In this document: positions 8,290 to 16,093 of the stretch, piece after piece
Layout: the number at the start of each line of letters is the position of its first letter
How positions within the stretch are numbered: the first letter of the stretch is position 1
From: an uncultured Prevotellaceae bacterium
GTDB taxonomy: Bacteria; Bacteroidota; Bacteroidia; Bacteroidales; Bacteroidaceae
NCBI GenBank assembly: GCA_900316985.1
Contig: ONFE01000015.1
Coordinates: 62,001-126,000, forward strand
Reading direction: 5' to 3'
Length of the DNA: 64,000 bases
Position numbers and translations under genes: made by a program
Notes under the pieces: generated by a model
The model's database searches: none
What the model was told of the DNA's origin: nothing
The model's input: only the letters and a program-made list of their open reading frames with translations

Positions 8290-9921
8290 TCAATAACCTG
8301 GGTTTTGTACCAGATTCGGGTTCGCAGTAAGGTCACTTGATGGCAATGGGAAGACGTTACGATAGTCAGGCAAGGTTCCGCCTGCTGCCGTTCCACCAAT
8401 CCATATACGGCGACTTCTGGAGAAGTTACCGAAGCGTACCATATCCATACGACGGCGGCCTTCGAAGCCGAACTCGCGACTCCACTCGTCTTCGATATCC
8501 TGGAGTGAGAACACATTGATGTTACTGTTGGCATGTGCACGTTTACGAAGAGCCTTGATATACTCCAGACCACTGTTGCTTACCTTGTCGCCATTCAGGC
8601 GGGCATCTGCTTCTGCATAGGTGAGATAAGCCTCTGCCAAGCGGAAAAGTGGGAAGTCATAGTCCGTGTGCTCGGCATTGTGGGTCTCACTGCCATCGGC
8701 ATGGGTATTCAGGAATTTTATGTAGCCATAGCCTTCCTGGAACTTGTCCTCGTTGTTGATTTCAAGTTCGTGTCCCTGTGTCATGAAAAGACAGCGGTCA
8801 TCACCAGCAGCTTCTTTCAAGTCAGCAGGTGTTCCAGCGGGAGCATCGTTGTTGGGGAACCATTTCTGAATGAAGTAAGGCTTTGCGCGGATACCACCCC
8901 AGTTGCTGGTCATACCAGTAGGATAAGCGGCAATATCATCAGCATTGACAGCACCGGCAACAAGGAATACGCCACCCCAACTCTGTGTCAGTTCGCCATC
9001 AAACAGAATAGGAAGCACAATCTCGTTCTGTGCGCCATTAGTGTCATTGTCACCCATGAACAGAAGTTGATAGCCAGTGTATCCATTCTTGCCTTCTGTG
9101 CTCAAACTATAACTGGAATTGATGGCTTTTTCTGCATAAGTGCGGGCATCCTGCCAGCGCTCATTGCCAGTATAAACTTTGGCATTAAGGTACATTCGCA
9201 TCAACAGCATGTATCCTGCCACAACATCGGCGCGACCATACTTTACGCTCTTGGCTGCTGCCAGTACGTTACTGCCCTCTCCTTCACCGATGATATCTTT
9301 CAGTTCGCTCTCTATGAAGTTGAATATCTCTTCCCGAGAGGTTTGTGAAGGAGCCTCAGCAGATACTTGAGTGATGAACGGCGGATTGCCGAACATGTCC
9401 ATCAGGTAGTAGTAATAAAGCGCACGCATGAAGCGAACCTCAGCCATCTTATGAGAATAATCATCTATAGAAGACGGTGCACTGTCAAGGAAATAGTTAC
9501 AAAGCGTGATTCCGAACATGCAACGATAGTAGAGTCCGCGAAGTAAAGCATGGTTATCGCCCCAGGTACCGCGGTTGAACTCAGGAACACCAGCGTCGGA
9601 CAGCCAAGCGCAGAGAGCCTCGTCGGAAGATAATTCATTGGCATACCACACAACACGAGCGAATACCGACATACCTTCGTCAATGTCACTGGGAAGGTCA
9701 CTGCTTCCATGAGGGCCTGTAAGACCGGTCAAAGCCATGTTGCCGTAAATCTTATTCAGAATACCATCATAGTCAGCCTCGGTGGATTGCTGTGGGTTAG
9801 GGTTGTCAGGATGCAAAGATCCCCCTAAAATGCTGGAGTCGTTGTCACATGCTGTCAAGCAAAGTGTGGCAACACCCAAGAAGGCCACAGCCATTATATT
9901 TTTGATACCTTTGATATTCAT
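8290..9921 (-). CDS. susD: SusD-like starch-binding lipoprotein
   Basis: RagB/SusD-family lipoprotein (543 aa) that forms the lid of the SusC pore and delivers maltooligosaccharides. Lipobox CLTAC with DNDSS after it. Family hallmarks include the helical TPR-like part (MAEVRFMRALYYYYLMDMFGNPPF), YAEADARLN and the C-terminal RREFxFEGRR-type motif (SREFGFEGRRRMDMVRFG). It lies 38 bp after susC with no promoter between. Starch as ligand is inferred from the neighbouring enzymes and SusE/SusF. Confidence 0.94.
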   Translation of the reverse strand: MNIKGIKNIMAVAFLGVATLCLTACDNDSSILGGSLHPDNPNPQQSTEADYDGILNKIYGNMALTGLTGPHGSSDLPSDIDEGMSVFARVVWYANELSSDEALCAWLSDAGVPEFNRGTWGDNHALLRGLYYRCMFGITLCNYFLDSAPSSIDDYSHKMAEVRFMRALYYYYLMDMFGNPPFITQVSAEAPSQTSREEIFNFIESELKDIIGEGEGSNVLAAAKSVKYGRADVVAGYMLLMRMYLNAKVYTGNERWQDARTYAEKAINSSYSLSTEGKNGYTGYQLLFMGDNDTNGAQNEIVLPILFDGELTQSWGGVFLVAGAVNADDIAAYPTGMTSNWGGIRAKPYFIQKWFPNNDAPAGTPADLKEAAGDDRCLFMTQGHELEINNEDKFQEGYGYIKFLNTHADGSETHNAEHTDYDFPLFRLAEAYLTYAEADARLNGDKVSNSGLEYIKALRKRAHANSNINVFSLQDIEDEWSREFGFEGRRRMDMVRFGNFSRSRRIWIGGTAAGGTLPDYRNVFPLPSSDLTANPNLVQNPGY

Positions 9922-9959
9922 AATAATTTCCTTTTTAATTGATTATAATTAAGCTGGGA

Positions 9960-12900
9960 TTAAAAGTTCAGGTTCACACCCAGAATGGTGGTAAACGGAC
10001 GAGGATATATACTGCTCTCGATACCTTCTTGAATCTCTGGGTCAAGACCATCGTACTTGGTGATGGTGAAAATATTTTGTGCAGTAGCATAGACACGTCC
10101 GCTGATGTTCATGTTGAAGAGTTTCTGGAACGAGTAACCCACCGTGATGTTGTCGAGTTTGAAGTATGAGGCATTCTGAATCCAGCAGTCTGATGCGGGC
10201 TGTGCCTCAGAGGAATCTTTCAAACCATATTTAAGTGCCAATGTTGGAATGTTGTGCATGAAGTTCAGTGTTGAGCCCAAGCCTTGGCCGCTGATGTATA
10301 TGCCGTTGATGTTGGCATTGAAGACGTGGTTACCGAAACTGGCACGTGAATTGAAACTGAAGTCCCAGTTCTTATAGGTCACCTTCGAGCCAAGGCCCAT
10401 GGTTACATCAGGATCGGCATGATAATAAAAGTAGCGGTCGTCGCTGTCGAGTATCCCGTTACCGTTGCGGTCTACGAATGTGTGAGGAACGATGTTCCCG
10501 TTCTGGTCGTAAACCTGACGATAAACATAGAATGCACTTGATGAGTGACCTGTCTGATAAGCCATACCATTCTTCGAAAGGCCTATGCCACCATGCTCGA
10601 TGAGGTCGGAAGCCAGATCGTCAATGTTATTCTTGTTATAGGTGAAGTTGTAGGTGATTTCCCAGTGCAGATCCTTAGTAGCGATGGGACGAACAGTTGC
10701 CATTAACTCAACACCCGTATTGTGGAGTTCACCGATGTTACCCACTGTCTGTGCACCGAAGTTGGCACCTGCAGGAACATAGATATTGTTGATCAGGTCG
10801 GTGGTCTTACGATAGTACCAGTCAGCGCTCAGAGCAAACCGGTCGTTCCAGAGTGAGAGGTCGAAACCGGCATCATAGGTGGTTGTCTTTTCCCATGTCA
10901 GTTCGTTGTTGTAAACACCTGGGCGTACTGTCTGTCCGTTACCAAACAATGGATAGTAAGCGTGATCGTAGTTAGCTGTGAAGGTTGGAATATAGTAGAA
11001 ATCACCAACTTCTTGACCTCCAAGCTTTCCTGGAAGGTTCTGCTGACCAGTCTTACCATAAGTCAAACGGAACTTCAAGTCGCTCACGGCATCGACATCC
11101 TTCAGGAAGGCTTCTTCCTTTACACGCCAAGCGAAAGCGGCTGCAGGGAAGTAGCCCCACTCATGACCCTTGGCGAAACGCGACGAACCGTCGGCACGCA
11201 TGGTGAACGTGAAGAGGTAGCGGTTCAGAAGGGTATAGTTCAAGCGGCCGATCCATGAACGCAGACGGTTCTCCGATTCCCATTCTGTGATACCGGTAGG
11301 CTCATTGTAGTGAGTACCGGCACCTACAGAAGCCGTCTGCGGGATAATGCCGAAGCCCCAGTTGTCGCTCCATGCATGATAGCGCTGCCACTCATAACCA
11401 ACCTGTACATCCAGATTGTGAACGTCTTTCTGCAGCTCTTTGGTGTACTGAAGGAAGATGTTGAAGATATGGTTATAGTTCTTTTTCTTTTTCCAGCCGT
11501 CCCAGCCATAGTAATAACTGGAAGTAGTGAAAGGACTGTTGCTAGTCTCCTCCTTGGCATTTGTATAGTTGCCGGCGAGGTTTACCAAAACATGCAGGTC
11601 TTCCAAACCATGGATGGAATAATCTACGCCAAAGTTGCCTTGGAACGTTGTGGCATTAGATTTCGTGCCATTGTTCTCTACGAGTGCAACAGGGTTAGCC
11701 GTGGCATTGCCGTCGAAAGCATACTCCCAACTGTTATCGTTGGGATAGCCTGCAGCTTTTGCCCATTGATAATAACCGCCAAAGTATTTGTTGTAAATGT
11801 CCTGATTCAGACGAATGGGCTTGGTAGGATCCATGTAGGCTGATGCGCCTACGGCACCATTGTCCCAGCTACGCTGGGCTGACATCACCTTACCCGAAAT
11901 GTTCAGGCGCAAGTGATCCTTCAACAGCACCGGAGAAAGGTTGAAACTACCCGTGTAGCGGCGGAAGAAGGTTGACTTAACGATACCGGGCTGATAAGTA
12001 AAGCCACCAGATACGCGGTAAGGCATATTGGCTGTACCACCCGTGACAGTGATGTTGTGGTCGGTAGAGATTGCCGTGCGGTAAATCTCGTCCTGCCAGT
12101 TGGTATTGGCAAACTTATGCTCTCCGTTCTCATAGTAACCCAGCAAAGCATATTCGGGACTGTCCTCTCCGAAGGTGTCTGTGACGAACTTCTGGAATCC
12201 GGGACCGTCGAATACATCGAGGGTCTTTTTCTTGACAGAGATAGAGACGTTACCATTATACGACACCTTGGCCTTCTGTCCGGCTCTACCTTTCTTGGTG
12301 GTGATGATGATCACACCGTTAGAAGCACGTGAACCATAGATGGCAGTAGCAGATGCATCCTTCAACACCGTGAACGACTCAATATCGTTCGGGTTGATTG
12401 ATGCCAAGGGGTTCATGCCAGAGATACCGGCAGGGTCGAGTTGCAGACCGTCAACCACATAAAGAGGGTCGTTGGATGCAGAAAGCGACGAGCCGCCACG
12501 AATACGAATCTTTGAACCGGCACCAGGAGCACCGCCCTCACTGATAATGTTCAGACCTGCCACCTTTCCTGCCAACATGTCGTCGGCACTGGTTTGCAGA
12601 CCATGACTCATTTCATCAGGCTTAATGGCTGTGACAGAACCTGTCAGGTCGTTTTTCTTGGCACGGCCGTAACCGATGACCACCACGTCGTTCAACGTTT
12701 GGGCATCGTCCTGCATTGTTACCACTACATTGGGTGCGGCGGCCACGATGGCATCTTGGTAGCCCACGAAGGTGATCTTGATCTGATCGCCTTGGTTGGC
12801 TTTGATTGAGAAGTTTCCGTCGAAATCGGTAATGGCTCCGCCCGTTTGTCCTACGACTTGCACGGTGGCACCAATGACTGCTTCGCCGGTAGCATCTTTA

Positions 12901-13010
12901 ACATGGCCGTTGACAGTGATTTGCTGCGCAAAGGCACTTGCTGAGAGGATCAGCCCGCATATCAGTGCGAGCATCCTAATCGGCATAGTAAATTTTACTT
13001 GCTTCATCAT
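9960..13010 (-). CDS. susC: SusC-like TonB-dependent maltooligosaccharide porin
   Basis: Outer-membrane TonB-dependent transporter (1016 aa). Signal peptide to about residue 28 (SASAFA), a carboxypeptidase D-like domain (about 30-105), the TonB-box region DVVVIGYGRAKKNDLTGSV, a plug with ASATAIYGSRASNGVIIITTKKG, and a 22-strand-type beta barrel ending in an aromatic residue (LGVNLNF), as needed for barrel assembly. It is the first gene of susCDEF. A -7 box is at 13059-13066 and the palindromic operator shared with the LacI gene at 13112-13145. Confidence 0.95.
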   Translation of the reverse strand: MMKQVKFTMPIRMLALICGLILSASAFAQQITVNGHVKDATGEAVIGATVQVVGQTGGAITDFDGNFSIKANQGDQIKITFVGYQDAIVAAAPNVVVTMQDDAQTLNDVVVIGYGRAKKNDLTGSVTAIKPDEMSHGLQTSADDMLAGKVAGLNIISEGGAPGAGSKIRIRGGSSLSASNDPLYVVDGLQLDPAGISGMNPLASINPNDIESFTVLKDASATAIYGSRASNGVIIITTKKGRAGQKAKVSYNGNVSISVKKKTLDVFDGPGFQKFVTDTFGEDSPEYALLGYYENGEHKFANTNWQDEIYRTAISTDHNITVTGGTANMPYRVSGGFTYQPGIVKSTFFRRYTGSFNLSPVLLKDHLRLNISGKVMSAQRSWDNGAVGASAYMDPTKPIRLNQDIYNKYFGGYYQWAKAAGYPNDNSWEYAFDGNATANPVALVENNGTKSNATTFQGNFGVDYSIHGLEDLHVLVNLAGNYTNAKEETSNSPFTTSSYYYGWDGWKKKKNYNHIFNIFLQYTKELQKDVHNLDVQVGYEWQRYHAWSDNWGFGIIPQTASVGAGTHYNEPTGITEWESENRLRSWIGRLNYTLLNRYLFTFTMRADGSSRFAKGHEWGYFPAAAFAWRVKEEAFLKDVDAVSDLKFRLTYGKTGQQNLPGKLGGQEVGDFYYIPTFTANYDHAYYPLFGNGQTVRPGVYNNELTWEKTTTYDAGFDLSLWNDRFALSADWYYRKTTDLINNIYVPAGANFGAQTVGNIGELHNTGVELMATVRPIATKDLHWEITYNFTYNKNNIDDLASDLIEHGGIGLSKNGMAYQTGHSSSAFYVYRQVYDQNGNIVPHTFVDRNGNGILDSDDRYFYYHADPDVTMGLGSKVTYKNWDFSFNSRASFGNHVFNANINGIYISGQGLGSTLNFMHNIPTLALKYGLKDSSEAQPASDCWIQNASYFKLDNITVGYSFQKLFNMNISGRVYATAQNIFTITKYDGLDPEIQEGIESSIYPRPFTTILGVNLNF

Positions 13011-13058
13011 TGTTCATTTTTTTAAGTTAGCGTTATATGTTTTTAGTTATTTTCGTTG

Positions 13059-13066
13059 CAAATTTA
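13059..13066 (-). promoter_or_regulatory. -7 box of the susCDEF promoter
   Basis: TAAATTTG on the minus strand, 48 bp before the susC start. Its first T is 62.5 bp from the centre of the operator at 13112-13145. A TTTG -33 box is not visible at the usual distance. Confidence 0.65.
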
Positions 13067-13111
13067 GTTTTAATAATGTTATGTTGTTCTAATTTTTGAC
13101 TAAAAACAAGT

Positions 13112-13145
13112 GATTTAGGTGCGCAAACGTTTGCACACCTAAATC
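13112..13145. promoter_or_regulatory. LacI-family operator shared by susC and the regulator gene
   Basis: A 34-bp near-perfect palindrome centred on GCAAACGTTTGC, with arms GATTTAGGTG and CACCTAAATC and one mismatched pair. It lies midway between the divergent -7 boxes: its centre is 62.5 bp from both the susC and the regulator box. One site can therefore serve both directions, which points to autoregulation. Confidence 0.88.
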
Positions 13146-13190
13146 TTTATTATTAAATTTGTACGCGATACAACGAATGAAAGTTTTTCA

Positions 13191-13198
13191 TAATTTTG
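13191..13198 (+). promoter_or_regulatory. -7 box of the LacI-family regulator promoter
   Basis: TAATTTTG fits TAnnTTTG and begins 62.5 bp from the operator centre, 32 bp before the chosen ATG. There is no TTTG at 19-21 bp upstream. Confidence 0.6.
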
Positions 13199-13222
13199 CA
13201 GTCAGGTAACTAACCCTTCGTG

Positions 13223-14248
13223 ATGACTGAGAAAACAACTTACACAATGAAGGATATTGCCCGCGAACTGGGTGTGAGCGTGGCAACGGTGTCGAGGGCG
13301 CTGAAGGATTCTCCGCGTATTTCCAAGGAGCAGCGTGAGCGTGTGAAGGCTTTCGCGCGCGAACATAATTTTTATCCGAATGCCATTGCCGAGTCGTTAC
13401 GTCAGAGCAAGATGCGCCCCAGTACGCTCATCGGGGTTATTATTCCGCAAATCAACCATTATTATTTCTCCAGTATCCTTGCGGGTATTGAGGAGCAGGC
13501 TAACGTGCGCGGCTACTCAGTGGTGGTGGCCCAAAGTGGTGAACAGTATGAGCGCGAGGTTCGTATCTGTGAGTCGTTCATGCATTCCCGGGTGTGTGGT
13601 GTCATCGTGTCGCAAGCCAAGGATACAAAGGATTATGAGCATTTTCAGAAATTGCTTGACAAAAATATTCCGCTAGTCTTTTACGACCGGATTTGTACCG
13701 GCATAAACACCAACCGTGTGGTGGTGGACGACTATTTGGGAGCTTTCAAGGCGGTCAGCTATCTGATTGAGACTGGTTGCAAGCGCATTGCTTTCTACGG
13801 TTCCCCCATGCAGTTGGAGATTTCGAAAAACCGTTACAACGGCTATCGGGATGCCATCCTGCGGCACGGCTTGCAGGTGGATGATTCGTTGCGCTATATC
13901 TGTGACTGTCGTGCTGATGCTGAGGAACTTACGCCTGCCGTGATGGAGCGTGAAGATCTCCCTGATGCGTTCTTTGCCGTGAATGATGATACGGCTATCG
14001 GTATTCTCTATACGGTGAAACGCATGGGCTTTCGCGTACCGGAGGATATCAGCATTTGCGGATTCACCAATGGTGAACGTGCCATCGCCTGCGAACCGAT
14101 GCTGACCACTGTAGAGCAGCGCGGATACATGGTGGGCGAGGAGGCTGTGGATATTCTGGTGAATCAAGTAGAGGGCCATACACCGATGGATAAGGTCGAA
14201 AAGAAAGTGGTGCGTACACGCCTGGTGGTCAGGGGAACCACGAGGTAA
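13223..14248 (+). CDS. LacI-family transcriptional regulator of the starch locus
   Basis: DNA-binding regulator (341 aa). The N-terminal helix-turn-helix (TYTMKDIARELGVSVATVSRALKDS, split here by helices) and hinge YPNAIAESLR are typical of LacI/GalR proteins; the rest is a periplasmic-binding-protein-like sensor (TLIGVIIPQINHYYFSSIL, DAFFAVNDDTAIGIL, ISICGFTNGERA). A GTG at 13220 precedes the ATG; I chose the ATG. It lies divergent from susC with a shared operator. Four sites with the same core sit at a fixed distance from five promoters in this window, which fits a maltose- or maltodextrin-responsive activator more than a repressor. It stands where B. thetaiotaomicron has the unrelated SusR. 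The ligand is inferred. Confidence 0.93.
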   Translation: MTEKTTYTMKDIARELGVSVATVSRALKDSPRISKEQRERVKAFAREHNFYPNAIAESLRQSKMRPSTLIGVIIPQINHYYFSSILAGIEEQANVRGYSVVVAQSGEQYEREVRICESFMHSRVCGVIVSQAKDTKDYEHFQKLLDKNIPLVFYDRICTGINTNRVVVDDYLGAFKAVSYLIETGCKRIAFYGSPMQLEISKNRYNGYRDAILRHGLQVDDSLRYICDCRADAEELTPAVMEREDLPDAFFAVNDDTAIGILYTVKRMGFRVPEDISICGFTNGERAIACEPMLTTVEQRGYMVGEEAVDILVNQVEGHTPMDKVEKKVVRTRLVVRGTTR

Positions 14249-14251
14249 AGA

Positions 14252-14283
14252 GACCCACCCCAACCCTCCCTAGAGGGAGGGAG
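14252..14283. repeat. GC-rich palindromic repeat between regulator and transporter
   Basis: GACCCACCCCAACCC followed by the palindrome CTCCCTAGAGGGAG fills most of the gap after the regulator stop. It belongs to the same dispersed family as 778-818, 22891-22927, 54304-54341 and 57690-57722. Confidence 0.65.
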
Positions 14284-14305
14284 TGATATGATCAATAAAC
14301 CAGAT

Positions 14306-14337
14306 CAACCTGAAACCTGTAACTTGAAACTTGAAAC
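14306..14337. repeat. CTGAAAC-type short repeat before the MFS gene
   Basis: AACCTGAAACCTG, then TAACTTGAAACTTGAAAC. Almost the same sequence lies in frame inside the amylomaltase gene at 17282-17312. It ends 10 bp before the MFS start codon. Confidence 0.55.
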
Positions 14338-14347
14338 AAATATACAT

Positions 14348-15643
14348 ATGGAAAAACCGAATTTAAGCTTTTGGAATTTGTGGAATCTGAGTTTCGGATT
14401 CTTCGGAGTGCAGATTGCATACTCGTTGCAGAGTGCTAACATTTCAGGCATATTCGCCACGTTGGGAGCCGATCCCCATACGCTGAGCTTCTTCTGGGTA
14501 CTGCCGCCGTTGATGGGTATGCTTGTACAGCCCGTCGTCGGAACTTTGTCGGATAAGACCTGGACGCGCTTTGGCCGTCGTATTCCCTATCTGTTTGTTG
14601 GAGCAGCCGTAGCTGTAGCCGTGATGTGCCTGTTGCCCAATGCAGGCTCCTTTGGCTTGACAGTGGGCGCTGCCTTGTGGTTTGGTGCTTTTGCACTAAT
14701 GCTTCTTGACACCAGTATCAATATGGCCATGCAGCCGTTTAAGATGATGGTGGGCGATATGGTGAACGAGAAGCAGAAGGGCAAGGCTTATTCCATTCAG
14801 TCGTTTTTGTGTAATGCCGGCGGTCTTGTGGGCTTTGTGTTTCCCTTCTTCTTTACGGCCATCGGTATAGCCAATACTGCTCCTGAAGGCCAGGTGCCCG
14901 ACTCTGTGGTCTATTCGTTCTATATTGGTGCCGTCATTCTCATCCTTTGTGTAATCTACACGGTGCTGAAGGTGAAGGAATGGCCGCCGAAGGAGTATCT
15001 TGCATACAATCCTGCTCCGGCCGAGGAGGAAAAAGCCAGTTGGCTCTCGCTGTTGAAGAAGGCTCCTGCTGCTTTCTGGCAGGTAGCCCTGGTTCAGTTC
15101 TTCTGCTGGGCAGCCTTCCTCTATATGTGGACCTACACCACTGGCACCATTGGTGATACCATTTGGGGTACTACCGATGTGAAATCGCTGGGCTATCAGG
15201 ATGCACGCAACTGGACGGGTATTGTGTTTGGTGTTCAGACCCTTGGTGCTGTCGTGTGGGCGATGGTGCTCCCTATGTTCCGCAATATGAAGGTGGCCTA
15301 TGCGTTCAGTCTGGTGTTGGGTGGCATCGGTTTTGCCATCGTTCCTTTCATCACCAATCAGTATATGCTCTTCCTGCCGTTCCTGCTCATCGGTTGCGCC
15401 TGGGCTGCCATGCTCGCCATGCCGTTCGCTTTGGTTACTAACGCCCTGCAGGGCTATGGTCACATGGGTGCTTATCTGGGTCTGTTCAACTGTGCCATCT
15501 GCGTGCCTCAGATTGTAGCTGCGCTGTTGGGTGGCCTGGTCCTGTCGCTTGTGGGCAGTAGTCAGTCTAACATGATGATAGTTGCCGGCGTGTTGCTCGT
15601 CATTGGTGCCTGTTGTGTCGGCCTTATTAAAGAAAAGAAATGA
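14348..15643 (+). CDS. MFS sugar symporter (GPH/SLC45-like)
   Basis: Inner-membrane transporter of about 431 aa with about 12 hydrophobic segments. Its N-terminal half has the features of the maltose/sucrose branch of the glycoside-pentoside-hexuronide symporters: SFGFFGVQIAYSLQSANISGIF, WVLPPLMGMLVQPVVGTLSD and the loop RFGRRIPY. It would carry maltose or short maltodextrins into the cytoplasm with a cation. The frame is open back to 14288, but that extension is encoded by repeat DNA, so ATG 14348 (MEKPNLSFWNLW) was chosen. It follows the regulator and precedes the SemiSWEET by 26 bp. The exact sugar is inferred. Confidence 0.9.
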   Translation: MEKPNLSFWNLWNLSFGFFGVQIAYSLQSANISGIFATLGADPHTLSFFWVLPPLMGMLVQPVVGTLSDKTWTRFGRRIPYLFVGAAVAVAVMCLLPNAGSFGLTVGAALWFGAFALMLLDTSINMAMQPFKMMVGDMVNEKQKGKAYSIQSFLCNAGGLVGFVFPFFFTAIGIANTAPEGQVPDSVVYSFYIGAVILILCVIYTVLKVKEWPPKEYLAYNPAPAEEEKASWLSLLKKAPAAFWQVALVQFFCWAAFLYMWTYTTGTIGDTIWGTTDVKSLGYQDARNWTGIVFGVQTLGAVVWAMVLPMFRNMKVAYAFSLVLGGIGFAIVPFITNQYMLFLPFLLIGCAWAAMLAMPFALVTNALQGYGHMGAYLGLFNCAICVPQIVAALLGGLVLSLVGSSQSNMMIVAGVLLVIGACCVGLIKEKK

Positions 15644-15669
15644 AAATTGTTTGCTAAATAGTTTTTGAT

Positions 15670-15957
15670 ATGGAACAAAGTCTTTTTTACGAAGTTTGTG
15701 GCTGGCTGGCAAGCATAACGATGATTCTGGGTTATCTGCCGCAGGCTATCCACACCATTCGTACCCGTGACACCGATGGTATCGCTCTGCCGACCTTCCT
15801 GATGATGGGTGTCGGCGGTGCCTGTTTCATGCTTCAGGGGTTGTTTCATAAGCCAGACATACTCTGGGCGTTGTTCATTACCAACTTGGTTACGACGACA
15901 TGCAGCTTGATTGTTTTCGCTATCAAGGTCTACAACGATTATATCAAGAAAAAATAA
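15670..15957 (+). CDS. SemiSWEET sugar transporter
   Basis: Small membrane protein (95 aa) with three transmembrane segments, the size of bacterial SemiSWEETs, which dimerise to form a sugar uniporter. The first helix carries the PQ motif (GWLASITMILGYLPQAIHTI); TRDTDGIALPTFLMM and ITNLVTTTCSLIVFAIKVY fit helices 2 and 3. It lies 26 bp after the MFS sugar symporter and before amylomaltase, so it probably moves glucose or a small saccharide, in or out, during starch use. The direction of transport is unknown. SemiSWEETs are not part of the classical Sus system. Confidence 0.88.
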   Translation: MEQSLFYEVCGWLASITMILGYLPQAIHTIRTRDTDGIALPTFLMMGVGGACFMLQGLFHKPDILWALFITNLVTTTCSLIVFAIKVYNDYIKKK

Positions 15958-15979
15958 CACCGCTGACAGATGGTTTCTC

Positions 15980-16013
15980 CAAATTGTCGTGCAAACGTTT
16001 GCACGACAATTTG
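15980..16013. promoter_or_regulatory. LacI-family operator upstream of amylomaltase
   Basis: A perfect 34-bp palindrome: arms CAAATTGTCG and CGACAATTTG around TGCAAACGTTTGCA. Its centre (15996.5) is 62.5 bp from the first T of the -7-like box at 16059. It shares the GCAAACGTTTGC core with the susC/regulator operator, but the outer arms differ, so only the core is likely to be the recognition element. Confidence 0.88.
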
Positions 16014-16058
16014 TGCATAAAGTGGACAAATTGCGAACACCACACGCGAATTTCTTCG

Positions 16059-16066
16059 TAATTTAG
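16059..16066 (+). promoter_or_regulatory. -7-like box of the amylomaltase promoter
   Basis: TAATTTAG differs from TAnnTTTG at one base and lies 28 bp before the start codon at the standard distance from the operator. Confidence 0.5.
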
Positions 16067-16093
16067 CACCCAAGAACAACAAACTAAAAGTCT

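Noticed and set aside
14288..14347. Upstream start for the MFS gene
   Set aside because: The extra 20 codons are encoded by a dispersed repeat and are absent from the usual family N-terminus.
14696..15712. 338-codon open frame antisense to the MFS gene
   Set aside because: His/Gln-rich product typical of an antisense shadow of a membrane protein gene.
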